64,000 bases of DNA from Gemmatimonadota bacterium (GCA_026705925.1 JAPOZT010000011.1:1-64000); one strand, 5' to 3'. Numbered from the stretch's first letter, positions 34,352-43,015 are shown. Program-made: numbers and translations. Notes: generated from the letters alone by a model not told the origin.

Positions 34352-34675
34352 CTATTCCGCCCCGGGCAACCGGTAAGTCACGCTCTTGCCTACTGCGTCG
34401 TCGATCGTCTCGGGTGAGATCAGCACCGTCGTGGATACTTCGAGCGCGCCCGCCGCGGCCACGTTGAGGGCAATCGCGGTCGCGGTCGCTTCGTCGGGGA
34501 TTTCGGCGATCAGTATAAGATCGTCGTCTCCCATGGCGTAATAGAATCCTTCCAGGCTGCCGCCCATCCCTTCGATCGTCTGCGAGAGGGCCGCGCGCCG
34601 ACCTGTACCACCCTCCCTGAGCAGTCCCTGCAGGCCCGCTTGCGTGTACTTGGTACGGTACATGTATTTTGCCAT
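34352..34675 (-). CDS. GYD-domain protein
   Basis: 107 residues from the ATG at 34675, with GGAGGAG just upstream; a longer frame to 34702 is less likely. Small cytoplasmic ferredoxin-like-fold protein. It starts MAKYMYRTKYTQAGLQGLL and has GGSLEGFYYAMGDDDLILIAEIP near 38-60, which holds the family-defining aromatic/Gly/Asp segment. Function of GYD proteins is not established; they occur as small ligand-binding or oligomeric proteins. Upstream is a divergent methyltransferase gene; downstream lies the AOR operon on the same strand after 355 bases. Confidence 0.8.
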   Translation of the reverse strand: MAKYMYRTKYTQAGLQGLLREGGTGRRAALSQTIEGMGGSLEGFYYAMGDDDLILIAEIPDEATATAIALNVAAAGALEVSTTVLISPETIDDAVGKSVTYRLPGAE

Positions 34676-34971
34676 GACACTCCTCCGCGGATGCGGTTCC
34701 ATGATCCGTGCCGCGCCGTCCTGTGGCGCAGACTCCGGTATATAGCGCGATCGTTTGTACGTATAAACAAGGCATGGTCACGTGGCGACTGTCAAGGCTA
34801 TTTTCGTTCCCGAGGGCAGGTTGAAACATCGGATTTCACAGGTAGCCTGCACGGACGATAAACTTATTCGGTACGCTTGCGGCTGCGATGTGTTCCATCC
34901 TATATTAGTGTAAGTCGACAGACTACACCTGATGGTCGAAGTCTTGTCGCCCAACCAGGGCATACAACTGG

Positions 34972-35823
34972 ATGAACGACATTCGGAACAGGCCAACCGT
35001 CATGACCGCAACAACACCTCACAGGACCGCAGAGATGCACGAGGCCAATCGCCGATCCTGGAATACCAAAGCCGGGTCCTGGGCCGAGAAGCGCGAGCGG
35101 GACGGGTTATGGCGCCGCTGTCCGGAGGAACCTGAACTGGGATTCGCGGGTGGCGCGTACGAGTTGGTCGTTGCCTTTGTCGGCGACATGGAAGGAAAGG
35201 AAGTCTGTGTCATCGGCAGCGGGGACAACTACTCGGCTTTCGCCCTTGCGGGCATGAAGGCCCGGGTTACCTCCATCGACATTTCGGAGCGCCAGTTGGA
35301 GACCGCTTCAGCACGTGCGGATCAGCTGGGTCTGGCGATCGACTTTGCGCAGGCGGACGCGTCGGATCTCGATTCGCTGGATGACGGGAAGTTCGACCTG
35401 GTCTGTTCGACCAACGGATTCTTCGTCTGGATCGCGGATCTTCGCGCGGTTCACGGGGAGGTCTTTCGCATCCTGAAACCGGGCGGGCACTACGTCTTCT
35501 ACGATGTGCATCCGTTCCAGCGGCCCTGGGCGGAACGGACCATGCCCATCGAAGTCGACAAGCCCTACTGGCAAACCGGCCCCTTTCGGGACGAGAAGGA
35601 GGGGACGTTCGAATTCAACTGGACGCTTGCCGACCTGCTGAACCCGGCTGCGGATTCCGGCCTGGTCCTTCAGCGTATCCTGGAACGCCCCGCGGAGGAT
35701 TCGAGTACCTGGGAGGGATCCTCGTATTGCCCGGGCAAAGACAAGCAGCTGCTGGACTGGAAGGTGAATCCCCGTGCGGCGCTGCCGTTCTGGCTCTCGG
35801 CGGCATGGCAAAGACCGGAATGA
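34972..35823 (+). CDS. Class I SAM-dependent methyltransferase (paralogue 1)
   Basis: 283 residues as drawn. The start is uncertain: ATGs at 34972, 35002 and 35035 are all in frame and none has a clear Shine-Dalgarno. The Rossmann methyltransferase fold shows as VCVIGSGDNYSAFALAGM (motif I, SAM loop), ARVTSIDISERQLETA (acidic loop), FAQADASDLDSL (motif II) and EVFRILKPGGHYVFYD (motif III). It shares HEANRRSW and the IGSGDN loop with the protein at 37222..38058, so the two are paralogues about 2 kb apart on opposite strands. Substrate unknown. Confidence 0.82.
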   Translation: MNDIRNRPTVMTATTPHRTAEMHEANRRSWNTKAGSWAEKRERDGLWRRCPEEPELGFAGGAYELVVAFVGDMEGKEVCVIGSGDNYSAFALAGMKARVTSIDISERQLETASARADQLGLAIDFAQADASDLDSLDDGKFDLVCSTNGFFVWIADLRAVHGEVFRILKPGGHYVFYDVHPFQRPWAERTMPIEVDKPYWQTGPFRDEKEGTFEFNWTLADLLNPAADSGLVLQRILERPAEDSSTWEGSSYCPGKDKQLLDWKVNPRAALPFWLSAAWQRPE

Positions 35824-35880
35824 CACCGGAGGTCCGTCCGCACAACGGGGCCGTATCAATTCACATTCTCCGGGTCGACC

Positions 35881-36504
35881 ATGGACGCGAAAGCAGTCGC
35901 AACTTATCGAGGAATGCCCGTTGGCCGCAGGATCCACGTCACCGGGAACAGTTGTTCCGGGAAATCCACCCTGGCAAGCCAACTGGCGGCCACGCTCGAC
36001 GTCCCCTTCGTCGAACTGGACGCGCTGAACTGGCAGCCCGGGTGGGTCGGCCTGGCGGACACGGATCCCGAGGAACTGGATCGGCGTCTTTCCGACGCGA
36101 CAGCCGGGGAAGGATGGGTCGTCTCCGGGTCCTATATGTCATTCTCACAGCGTGTATTCTGGCCACGCGTGGAGACGGTCGTCTGGCTGGACCTGCCCGT
36201 GCATCGACTCCTCTGGCGCGTGCTGGCACGGTCGTGGAAACGCCGGCGGTCGAAAGAGTTGCTCTGGGGAACCAATTACGAGCGATTCTGGCCCCAGCTG
36301 AAGGTGTGGAACCGCGAAGACTCGCTGGTCTGGTGGATTGTTACCCAGCAACGCGGAAAGCGCCGCCGCCTGGAAGCCTGCATGCAGGATCCGGAATGGC
36401 GGCATATCTCGTTCCTCCGGCTCGGTTCCATGGCCGAAATTGACGCGTTCGCAAGGCAGTTGGAATTAGACCCGGCTCTGCGGGACGGGATCGATCATGC
36501 ATAG
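35881..36504 (+). CDS. P-loop kinase, adenylate kinase/topology-modulation-like
   Basis: 207 residues. Walker A loop HVTGNSCSGKST near residue 19 and a Walker B-like VVWLDLP near 100, in a small nucleotide-kinase fold. The ELDALNWQPGW motif after the P-loop, the VVSGSYMSF segment and the Arg-rich lid (KRRRSKELLWG) are typical of the adenylate kinase-like proteins annotated as DNA topology modulation protein FlaR. Real substrate unknown. Its 3' end overlaps the following rhodanese gene by 8 bases, suggesting co-expression. Confidence 0.8.
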   Translation: MDAKAVATYRGMPVGRRIHVTGNSCSGKSTLASQLAATLDVPFVELDALNWQPGWVGLADTDPEELDRRLSDATAGEGWVVSGSYMSFSQRVFWPRVETVVWLDLPVHRLLWRVLARSWKRRRSKELLWGTNYERFWPQLKVWNREDSLVWWIVTQQRGKRRRLEACMQDPEWRHISFLRLGSMAEIDAFARQLELDPALRDGIDHA

Positions 36505-37084
36505 AACCGAAACGGGCAGATACGGGCGGATCCTTCGCAGCGTGATTTGTGCGATTTTGTTCCTGTCCGTTTGTCCACGTACCACCGCGCAGGAAGAAAC
36601 CGAGGATAACAACGTGTTCTGGTCGACCACGCTGAAGATGATCCGCGCGAAGTTTCCCGGGGTTGTCCAGCTTTCCACCGACAGCCTGCAGTCCTGGCTG
36701 GATGAATCGGGGCGGGCGCAGTCGGGGCAAGCGCCGTCGAAGCGTCCGCTGCTCCTCGACGTACGCGAGAAGGAAGAATACGCGGTCAGCCACTTGAAGG
36801 ACGCCGTTCTTGCCTCGTCTGAGAAGGCGGCAATTAAGGCGCTTGAAGGCGTTTCTCCGGACCGGCCTGTCGTGCTCTACTGTTCCGTGGGTTACCGGTC
36901 GTCGGAGATGGCCGGTTTCCTACAGAAGAGGGGATTTGAAAAGGTCTACAACCTGGAAGGATCGATCTTCGCCTGGGCCAACGAGGGGCGGCCCGTTTAC
37001 CGCGGCGGGGAGCGCGTGCAGGTCGTTCATCCCTACGACCGGGTCTGGGGCAAGCTGCTGAAGAAGGTGCTCAGGTCCTGGTAA
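36497..37084 (+). CDS. Secreted rhodanese-domain protein
   Basis: 195 residues. The N-terminus is a signal peptide or anchor (RSVICAILFLSVCPRTTAQ), so the single rhodanese domain acts outside the cytoplasm. LLLDVREKEEYAVSHLKDAV near 85 and the active loop YCSVGYRSSE with Cys129 are intact. A linker of Ser, Gln and Lys around 70-82 precedes the domain. It overlaps the P-loop kinase gene by 8 bases. Probably a periplasmic sulfur carrier or sulfurtransferase; partner unknown. Confidence 0.85.
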   Translation: MHRTETGRYGRILRSVICAILFLSVCPRTTAQEETEDNNVFWSTTLKMIRAKFPGVVQLSTDSLQSWLDESGRAQSGQAPSKRPLLLDVREKEEYAVSHLKDAVLASSEKAAIKALEGVSPDRPVVLYCSVGYRSSEMAGFLQKRGFEKVYNLEGSIFAWANEGRPVYRGGERVQVVHPYDRVWGKLLKKVLRSW

Positions 37085-37221
37085 GCCGTGGCAATGCGCA
37101 ACTGCCCGGTCTTCCCACCGTCCGGCCTTAACGCAAACACAGCCTTCGATACTGCACAGCCCTCTCTATCACACGGCCATCACTGCCACCCAGCCCTCTC
37201 GATCTCACGGGCCTCTCGTTC

Positions 37222-38058
37222 TTACGATGAGCGCGGTTTCTTCCGCCCCACCAGGAGCAAGTTCGCCGGCAGATTCTCCAGCGGCGTCATGCCCTCCCAG
37301 TCCTGACGCCCGTCCCCATGCTCCTCTACGGCCATGAGTTCGCATCCGCCATCCAGCATCGCGCTGACCATGTCCGATACCGTCCAGTGGAATTCGTAAC
37401 TCGGGAGCGGTCCCGGATCATCTGAAAGATCCTCGGACCGGTCGTAGGTAAGGGGACCGTGGTCGAAGTAGTGGTATTCCTGCTTCAGCGGACCGGCCGA
37501 GTGTTTCCAGATTCGGCGGAAGGGATGGTACTCGTTGACCATGAAGAGGCCGCCGCATTTTAGAATTCGAATGGCTTCTCCGTAGTAACGCTTAAGGTCG
37601 GACACCCACACGGCGACGTGACCACCCGTGTATACGATGTCGAACCCGCCGCCAAGCGGCTCGTCCGGGTCGTCTGGTCCCCCTGGTCCGCCTGGTCCGT
37701 CCGGATCGCCAAGACTTCCCAGCTCGGTTACGTCCGCCCGGTGAAAGACGATCGGCAGGCCGAGTTCTTCCGCTCTTCCGGCGGCGATATCCAACTGGGC
37801 CTGCGAGATATCCACGGAGGTGACCCGGGCTCCGGCGGCGGCCAGGGCGAAGGCGACCAGGTTATCCCCGCTGCCCAGCACACAGGCGGACCGGCCCGAC
37901 ACGTCCACGAGGTATTTCAGCTCGACGTCGTCCAGGGCGATCCGGATATCGTTCGGGATGTTCCGCCAGTCCACCCTGGCGTCTATCCCCGCCTGCCACT
38001 GGGCGGAAACGGCGTCCCAGCCCCGGCGATTCGCCTCGTGCATGGGATTCCGGCACAT
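37222..38058 (-). CDS. Class I SAM-dependent methyltransferase (paralogue 2, with Gly/Pro/Asp insertion)
   Basis: 278 residues. Motif I is CVLGSGDNLVAFALAAAG, followed by ARVTSIDISQAQLDIA-type acidic loop (here VTSVDISQAQ) and EAIRILKCGGLFMVNEYHPF. The N-terminus (MHEANRRGW) and the middle match the protein at 34972..35823. Between motif II (FHRADVTELGSL) and the next strand lies an extra run of about 20 Gly, Pro and Asp residues (GPGGPGGPDDPDEP), encoded by short repeated GTCC/TGGT-type DNA around 37668..37712, absent in paralogue 1; probably a slippage-derived loop. Ends in basic KKPRSS. Confidence 0.82.
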   Translation of the reverse strand: MCRNPMHEANRRGWDAVSAQWQAGIDARVDWRNIPNDIRIALDDVELKYLVDVSGRSACVLGSGDNLVAFALAAAGARVTSVDISQAQLDIAAGRAEELGLPIVFHRADVTELGSLGDPDGPGGPGGPDDPDEPLGGGFDIVYTGGHVAVWVSDLKRYYGEAIRILKCGGLFMVNEYHPFRRIWKHSAGPLKQEYHYFDHGPLTYDRSEDLSDDPGPLPSYEFHWTVSDMVSAMLDGGCELMAVEEHGDGRQDWEGMTPLENLPANLLLVGRKKPRSS

Positions 38059-38132
38059 GTGCTCCGGTCCTTACATATCCGCTTGGTGCCTGTCGGCCAG
38101 ACCTTCTTTGCATGCTATCGGATCTTTTTGAC

Positions 38133-38915
38133 TCAGATCCTACGGGCCACCCAAACCTGTTCGTTGCCATGCCTGAAGGGACCACGCTGGAAGTCTCCGT
38201 AGAGCGCCTCGATTTCGTAGCCGCACAGTTCGAGAAGATACTGCATCTCGTATCGATGGACGTAGCGTAGATACAATGGGGTGGTGGTCTTCGAAATCAC
38301 CCGGCCCTCGTCGTCCACTTCTTCGTAGAACCGATGTTCCTCCAGCGTCTGCTCCTGGGGATCGTACCTGCGCGTATCCGATACCAGGACGCGGCGTCCC
38401 GTCTCGGGATGGGTGAAGGAACCCAGGTGATTGAGGGTGCCCCTGGGCGATTTCATGTAGTCCGCAATCAACTCGATGCTGGGGTCGAACACGTTGAACA
38501 CCAGCCGGCCTCGGTCCGTCAGATGCGCGCGGATTCGCGTCAGGGCCCGGCGCTGGTCCTCGGCGGTCATCATGTGCAGGAACGCGCGGTACGGCATGAT
38601 GGCCAGCGGAAAGCGCCGCTCCAGGCTGAACGACCTCATATCGCCTTCGACGATTTGGATGCGCTGTCTCGTTTCCTCCGGCAGTCCGGCGACTTTGCGG
38701 CGCGCTACCTCCAGCATCGCCGGCGCCCGATCGAGTCCGACGATGGGCACGCCGGCTTCGGCGATCGGGATCATGATCCGGCCGGTTCCGCAACCGAGTT
38801 CCAGCGCGGGGCCTTCCACCCCGGCGGCTTCCTCGGCGTAGAACGCCTCGTCGCCGTCGAGTCCCGTCGAAAAGCTGTCGTATATACCGGCGTCCGTCCT
38901 GTCATATTCCGACAC
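38133..38915 (-). CDS. Class I SAM-dependent methyltransferase (third, different subgroup)
   Basis: 260 residues from a GTG start with a strong GGGAGGTGAT signal upstream. Motif I ALELGCGTGRIMIPIAEAG near residue 36 is a textbook SAM loop; IVGLDRAPAMLEVARRK supplies the ribose-binding acidic residue, VEGDMRSF motif II and LTDRGRLVFNVFDPS motif III. A C-terminal half with antiparallel strands (EEHRFYEEVDDEGR, RYVHRYEMQYLLELCGYE) forms the substrate cap. Not closely related to the two paralogues on either side. 74 bases upstream of paralogue 2 on the same strand. Confidence 0.85.
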   Translation of the reverse strand: MSEYDRTDAGIYDSFSTGLDGDEAFYAEEAAGVEGPALELGCGTGRIMIPIAEAGVPIVGLDRAPAMLEVARRKVAGLPEETRQRIQIVEGDMRSFSLERRFPLAIMPYRAFLHMMTAEDQRRALTRIRAHLTDRGRLVFNVFDPSIELIADYMKSPRGTLNHLGSFTHPETGRRVLVSDTRRYDPQEQTLEEHRFYEEVDDEGRVISKTTTPLYLRYVHRYEMQYLLELCGYEIEALYGDFQRGPFRHGNEQVWVARRI

Positions 38916-39001
38916 GCGATCACCTCCCGGTTACACAGATCCTCCCGGTCTCGAGGACGTTGTTCTGTCAATCGACCGCTAATTGGGCACTCGGACCGAA
39001 T

Positions 39002-40168
39002 CTAGAAACCCGACGCGGAGAAGCCCGATCCGATGATGTAGCTGAGCGGAACAGCGCTTCCATCCGGCCGCTGGAGCGTTCCGGTGAACATGCGGGCGTA
39101 GCCCACCTTGGGGATGTCGGCGCTGTCGGTGGCATCCGAAGGATCGTCGAAGTAATACTCTACGAAACCGCCTTCTGGGTTGCTCTTGGCCGCATCGATG
39201 ACCTTCGGCAGAATGAACTCTCCCGTCACGACGTCACGGATAGTCGGTGTCAGCGGCCGGAGTTCGAATCTGTCCGGAAACGCTCCATGAAACAGGATGA
39301 CGTTGGCTTCGGTATAGAGGATGTATAAATACACCGAACCGTGTCGCCACGGCCCGTTCGGATCCCGCAAGGCAATCCTGGCTTTCGCGGTCGCAGCCAG
39401 GTCGCCGCTCTCCTGGAGTGCGACGAAGTATTCTCCCGCTTCCCTGACGAAGGCCTTCAGGGTTTCCCGGTCCACCACGTCTCTGGCAGCAACGGCCGGG
39501 TTGCCGTAATCGATGTCCTCCTGCGCCATGTGGGATTCATTGAGATTGAATCCGGCGAGCATCAGGAGCGGGATTCGAAAACTAGGCGAAAGGTATACAA
39601 AGGCATAACCGGAAGCACCTGGGATTTCGGGCAGGTCGACCGCCCCGCCGTTCCCGGCTGCGGCGGCGGTGAAGGCGGCCACGGCCGCGGCGGGGTCGGC
39701 CAGGCGAGCCGGATCGATGCCCACTGCCTTGAGGATCGCTCCATAGATCGAGGGGTTGAGCCGCCTGCCCGACAAGGCCATATTCTGCGTGTGAACAGAG
39801 ATCCTGCCCTCGGGCGTCAGCAGCACAAGATAGGTGGACCCGGAACGGTAAGGACTCCCCTCCTGCCTGCTGCGGCATCCAAGGTAGGCCAAAAGCTCCG
39901 AACTCGATTCCAACCGGCTGATCTCGCTGTTATGATCTCTCACGGCCAGCGCGAAGTCCATCAGGGTGGCGCTGCCGTTTTCCACCTGTTGTGCAGTCAC
40001 GCGCGGGTCGGCGGGAGGCATTACGCCGGCAGGAAGTGGACACTCTATCTGCGCCGGGACAGGTCGGGCGGCGAGGAAGAGGCCGCCCAGCACGATCAGA
40101 CCGAGCACGCGTATCATTGAAGTCGATGCGGACCACGATGCCGATGCGGACCATGTCTTATGCTTCAT
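39002..40168 (-). CDS. Secreted double Cache-domain protein
   Basis: 388 residues, AGGAGA before the ATG. A signal peptide (SMIRVLGLIVLGGLFLAARPVPAQ, residues about 17-40) is followed by two Cache-like sensor units. The second is clearer: GEYFVALQE near 240, a GSVYLYILYTEANVILFHG strand pair, then a GGFVEYYFDDPSD block and VPLSYIIGSGFSASGF at the end. The first (SGSTYLVLLTPEGRISVH ... GYAFVYLSP) is weaker. No transmembrane anchor, kinase or chemotaxis domain follows, so it would be a free periplasmic ligand-binding protein. An Ala-rich loop separates the two. Ligand unknown. Confidence 0.72.
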   Translation of the reverse strand: MKHKTWSASASWSASTSMIRVLGLIVLGGLFLAARPVPAQIECPLPAGVMPPADPRVTAQQVENGSATLMDFALAVRDHNSEISRLESSSELLAYLGCRSRQEGSPYRSGSTYLVLLTPEGRISVHTQNMALSGRRLNPSIYGAILKAVGIDPARLADPAAAVAAFTAAAAGNGGAVDLPEIPGASGYAFVYLSPSFRIPLLMLAGFNLNESHMAQEDIDYGNPAVAARDVVDRETLKAFVREAGEYFVALQESGDLAATAKARIALRDPNGPWRHGSVYLYILYTEANVILFHGAFPDRFELRPLTPTIRDVVTGEFILPKVIDAAKSNPEGGFVEYYFDDPSDATDSADIPKVGYARMFTGTLQRPDGSAVPLSYIIGSGFSASGF

Positions 40169-40478
40169 TGCGGTTCTCCTTATACCTTTATGAATATACG
40201 GTTATTGTGAGTATATGTATAAATCCTGACCTGTGGCAAGTTCAAGCGGCCTCTCCGACCGGGGCAGCCCATGGTTCGGTTGTGCTTTACTCGTGGTATA
40301 TAAGGACACGCCGGGAAGAATAACTCATTGAGTGCCGACGGATAAATGAATACCGGTTGATTTCACCCAGGTCCCGACTTTACTTCATTCCCAGTTCGCC
40401 TGATTACATACGTCCGATTGGGCACGACAGTCAGGTCACAATCAATAATCACAGTCAGATCGCAATCAAGGATCAACT
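40169..40478. other. Divergent intergenic spacer
   Basis: No gene seen. It holds a promoter candidate for the Cache gene (40216..40245, minus) and a short imperfect direct repeat (ACAGTCAG at 40429 and again near 40450) just before the dehydrogenase start. Confidence 0.4.
40216..40245 (-). promoter_or_regulatory. Candidate promoter for the Cache-domain gene
   Basis: Minus-strand TTGAAC (40245-40240), 18-base spacer, TATACA (40221-40216), about 48 bases upstream of the start codon. Confidence 0.4.
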
Positions 40479-41441
40479 ATGCCCGACCGATTACGTATCG
40501 TCATACCCGGGGACGACCCGCCCCAGATGCAGGGATCGCCCCACCTGGAACGGCTTGAAGCCTATGGAGAGGTCGTCCTGCACACCGATCGGCCGGAAAC
40601 GGCGGAAGAGAAGATCGAACGGGCCAGCGGCGCCGCGGTGATGATAAACTCCCGGGGGCTCGTGAAGTGGCCCGGAGACGTCCTGCGCGCGCTCCCCGAA
40701 CTCCGCATGATCGCGACCTGTTCGATCGGCGTCGACAGTTTCGATCTTGAAGCGGCGCGGGATTGCAGGATCGTTATCTCCAACCAGCCCGGGCGGACGG
40801 CGCCGGTCGTCGCGGAGCACGCCTTCGGCATGATGTTCGCCCTCGCGAAAAGGGCGGCGTACTTCACGGGCGCCATGAAAGCCGGCCAGTGGCCCCGGCT
40901 GGACGCCTTTTATCTCAAGGGGAAGACCCTCGGCGTGATCGGAACCGGTCCCATCGGAACGGAGATGGCGAGACTGGCGGGCAGCGTGGGCATGGAGGTG
41001 ATCGCCTGGACGTACAACCCGTCGGATGAAAGGGCCCGGGAGATCGGGGTGACCTACGTGGAACTCGACGAACTGCTGGAGAAGTCGGACGTGGTGTCGC
41101 TGCACGTCATGCTGACCGAGGACAGCCGGTACATGATCAACCGGGATTCGCTGGAGGGCATGAAACCGGGCGCGTTGCTGATCAACTGCGGCCGGGGGGG
41201 CCTGGTGGATACGGACGCGCTGGTGGGAGCGCTAAGGTCGGGTCACCTGGGCGGCGCGGCCCTGGACGTCTTCGAGGAGGAGCCGCTACCCGCGGACCAT
41301 CCGCTGCTCGCGATGGAACAGGTCGTACTGACCCCTCACTGCGCGGACATGACCCCGGAGGGCGTCGAACTGCTCAACGAAGGGGCGGTGAACAACGTCA
41401 TCGCCTTCCTGGAGGGCCGGCCGCAGAACGTCGTGAAATGA
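40479..41441 (+). CDS. D-isomer-specific 2-hydroxyacid dehydrogenase
   Basis: 320 residues. NAD-dependent reduction of 2-keto acids to D-2-hydroxyacids. Rossmann loop LGVIGTGPIGTEMARLAG near residue 150. Catalytic residues fit the family: Arg in NCGRGGLVDTDAL near 233, Glu in DVFEEEPLP near 263 and His in LTPHCADMTPEG near 286. The N-terminal substrate domain has ATCSIGVDSFDLEAA near 85. No ACT domain, so not the long form of phosphoglycerate dehydrogenase. Exact substrate unknown. Convergent with the ferredoxin:thioredoxin reductase-type gene. Confidence 0.9.
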   Translation: MPDRLRIVIPGDDPPQMQGSPHLERLEAYGEVVLHTDRPETAEEKIERASGAAVMINSRGLVKWPGDVLRALPELRMIATCSIGVDSFDLEAARDCRIVISNQPGRTAPVVAEHAFGMMFALAKRAAYFTGAMKAGQWPRLDAFYLKGKTLGVIGTGPIGTEMARLAGSVGMEVIAWTYNPSDERAREIGVTYVELDELLEKSDVVSLHVMLTEDSRYMINRDSLEGMKPGALLINCGRGGLVDTDALVGALRSGHLGGAALDVFEEEPLPADHPLLAMEQVVLTPHCADMTPEGVELLNEGAVNNVIAFLEGRPQNVVK

Positions 41442-41450
41442 TAGCGCAGG

Positions 41451-41495
41451 CCGCATGGTGGAACAGACCGCGTGGTGGAACAGACCGCGTGGCGG
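41451..41495. repeat. 17-base tandem repeat, two copies plus a partial one
   Basis: 41451..41467 and 41468..41484 differ at one base (CCGC[A/G]TGGTGGAACAGA), and a third begins at 41485. It lies just past the dehydrogenase stop in a convergent spacer. Confidence 0.8.
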
Positions 41496-41545
41496 GTCTT
41501 AACGAGGGTGGCGAGCTGATCGAGATTGGCGAGCTTCGTCGAGGA

Positions 41546-41947
41546 TCACGCCGGCGCGCGGTGCCGCGCCTCCCTGCCCTTGTCCGGCGTCGGATCCTTG
41601 ACCAGGCCGTACATCTGCCGGCCTTCGTGGTCTTCGGGAAGGTATTCGGTGATCGGAAGGCCCTCGGGGGTGACGAACAGCAGGCAGTGGCAGTATTTCC
41701 AGATCTTCATCTCATCGCAGGCGCAGACCCACTCGCGGCTTCGTTCCAGTTCGGCCTTCTTGTCGGGATAGAAATTGCACGGGCACAGGGGCCGGCCCAG
41801 TTCGTCCACGTGGGCGGCGAGACCCTTGACCACGGAATCGGTCACTTCGGCGTTCGGATGAGGCGAGGTACCTGTCTTTTCCCAGTATTTGTCGCAGTAC
41901 TTCTGCATGCGCTGCATGCTCTTCTCCGACGGTTGCTGCTCGTTCAT
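41546..41947 (-). CDS. ftrB: Ferredoxin:thioredoxin reductase-type catalytic (beta) subunit
   Basis: 133 residues. In plants and cyanobacteria this subunit carries a [4Fe-4S] cluster next to a redox disulfide and reduces thioredoxin with ferredoxin electrons. All diagnostic Cys are present at the family spacing: Cys55-Pro-Cys57 (PLCPCNFY), Cys75-Ala-Cys77 (WVCACDEM) and Cys86-His-Cys88 (KYCHCLLF); Cys18 is extra. The C-terminal 35 residues are a charged extension. No FtrA (variable subunit) or thioredoxin gene lies nearby, so electron donor and acceptor are unknown. AGGAGAGG lies upstream of the ATG, inside a small overlapping ORF. Confidence 0.88.
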   Translation of the reverse strand: MNEQQPSEKSMQRMQKYCDKYWEKTGTSPHPNAEVTDSVVKGLAAHVDELGRPLCPCNFYPDKKAELERSREWVCACDEMKIWKYCHCLLFVTPEGLPITEYLPEDHEGRQMYGLVKDPTPDKGREARHRAPA

Positions 41948-42081
41948 GGGCCTCTCCTTGAGTAGAGGGGGAATTGTTTATGCCAAAATTCCCTTTCGTC
42001 CGAATCTTCATTTAGCGATACGATCGAAACGGCGCTCTTATCCATTCTGATGTTATTCAATGCCTTCATGAGGTCCGCCAT
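41944..42081 (-). pseudogene. Possible remnant of a small acidic protein gene overlapping ftrB
   Basis: A 45-codon frame ends in TGA overlapping the ftrB ATG. Its middle (MDKSAVSIVSLNEDSD then EREFWHKQ) resembles the N-terminal part of small bacterial proteins with a SDEKxYWLxxTPxERLE motif, but the following helix is missing and it ends PLYSRRGP. It may be a truncated remnant, or simply a leader that couples translation of ftrB. No good Shine-Dalgarno. Low certainty. Confidence 0.3.
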
Positions 42082-42248
42082 GTTCCTGAGGATGGCCGCA
42101 TGCCGTCCCCCATTTCCGAGTGGGGAGTTGCCGGCAAGGTGTTGTCGATAACTTAGCCCATTCCACGTCTGATGTCAACCCGGCCGGACCGATCCCGAAA
42201 GGCATGGGTAAACGTCGATAAAAAAGGTATGTGTCGTGCCGATTTATA

Positions 42249-42275
42249 TTGACTTTGATTGCGGCGCGGTATATC
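42249..42275 (+). promoter_or_regulatory. Candidate promoter for the respiratory supercluster
   Basis: TTGACT (42249-42254) and TATATC (42270-42275) with a 15-base spacer, about 70 bases before actA. The rest of 42082..42346 shows no gene. Spacing is shorter than ideal. Confidence 0.3.
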
Positions 42276-42346
42276 GTGCATGACTGTTGTTTGGGAATCC
42301 GGTCATTTGGTGAAGAACGCATCCGAGAAAGATAGAACGAGCTCAT

Positions 42347-43015
42347 ATGCCACAGATTTTCTCCCCCGCCGCGAATACGTGGCTCAAGGCGAGCATCGTC
42401 GGTGGGGCGCTTCTCCTGGCAACTACATTCGGCGTCATTTTCTACCTCGGCTCGACCTCCTACGTTACCCGGCAGCACCAGGTTAGACCCCAGCCCGTTC
42501 CTTTCAGCCACAGGCATCACGTCAATCAGCTCGGTATCGACTGCCGGTATTGCCACGCGTCGGTAGAAACGAGCGCCTTCGCGGGCCTGCCGGCGACCAA
42601 GACCTGCATGAGCTGTCACTCCCAGGTGTGGACCGACGCGCCGATGCTCGAGCCGGTGCGGGCCAGTTACGCGACCGGGGAGTCGCTTGAATGGACCCGG
42701 GTGCACGACCTGCCGGACTACGTGTATTTCGATCATAGTATTCATATCAATAAAGGCATCGGTTGCGAGTCCTGTCACGGCGCCGTCAACGAGATGGCCC
42801 TGATGTGGCAGGAGGAATCGCTCCAGATGATGTGGTGCCTCGAGTGCCACCGCGGCCCCGAGGACTTCATCCGGGAACGGGCGGACGTGTACAAGTTCGA
42901 ATCGCAGCCCGATTACTCGGCGCCCATGGACCAGAGTGCCCTCGGCGCGCAACTGATCCGAGGCTACCGGGTCAACAAGGATCAGCTGGAAGACTGTTCC
43001 ATCTGTCACCGGTAA
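42347..43015 (+). CDS. actA: Alternative complex III subunit ActA, pentaheme cytochrome c
   Basis: 222 residues. One membrane anchor near the N-terminus (LKASIVGGALLLATTFGVIFYLG) then a periplasmic domain with five CxxCH heme sites: CRYCH, CMSCH, CESCH, CLECH and CSICH. This count is typical for ActA, the electron-wire subunit of the quinol:cytochrome c (or direct-to-oxidase) complex. The family FSHxxH motif is PVPFSHRHHVNQLGIDC near 49. First gene of an unbroken run of act and cox genes. A candidate promoter lies about 70 bases upstream. Confidence 0.95.
   Translation: MPQIFSPAANTWLKASIVGGALLLATTFGVIFYLGSTSYVTRQHQVRPQPVPFSHRHHVNQLGIDCRYCHASVETSAFAGLPATKTCMSCHSQVWTDAPMLEPVRASYATGESLEWTRVHDLPDYVYFDHSIHINKGIGCESCHGAVNEMALMWQEESLQMMWCLECHRGPEDFIRERADVYKFESQPDYSAPMDQSALGAQLIRGYRVNKDQLEDCSICHR

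Noticed and set aside
41442-41545. Attachment site or transposon end in the repeat before ftrB
   Set aside because: Repeats are short, direct and tandem, with no inverted ends, integrase or transposase nearby.
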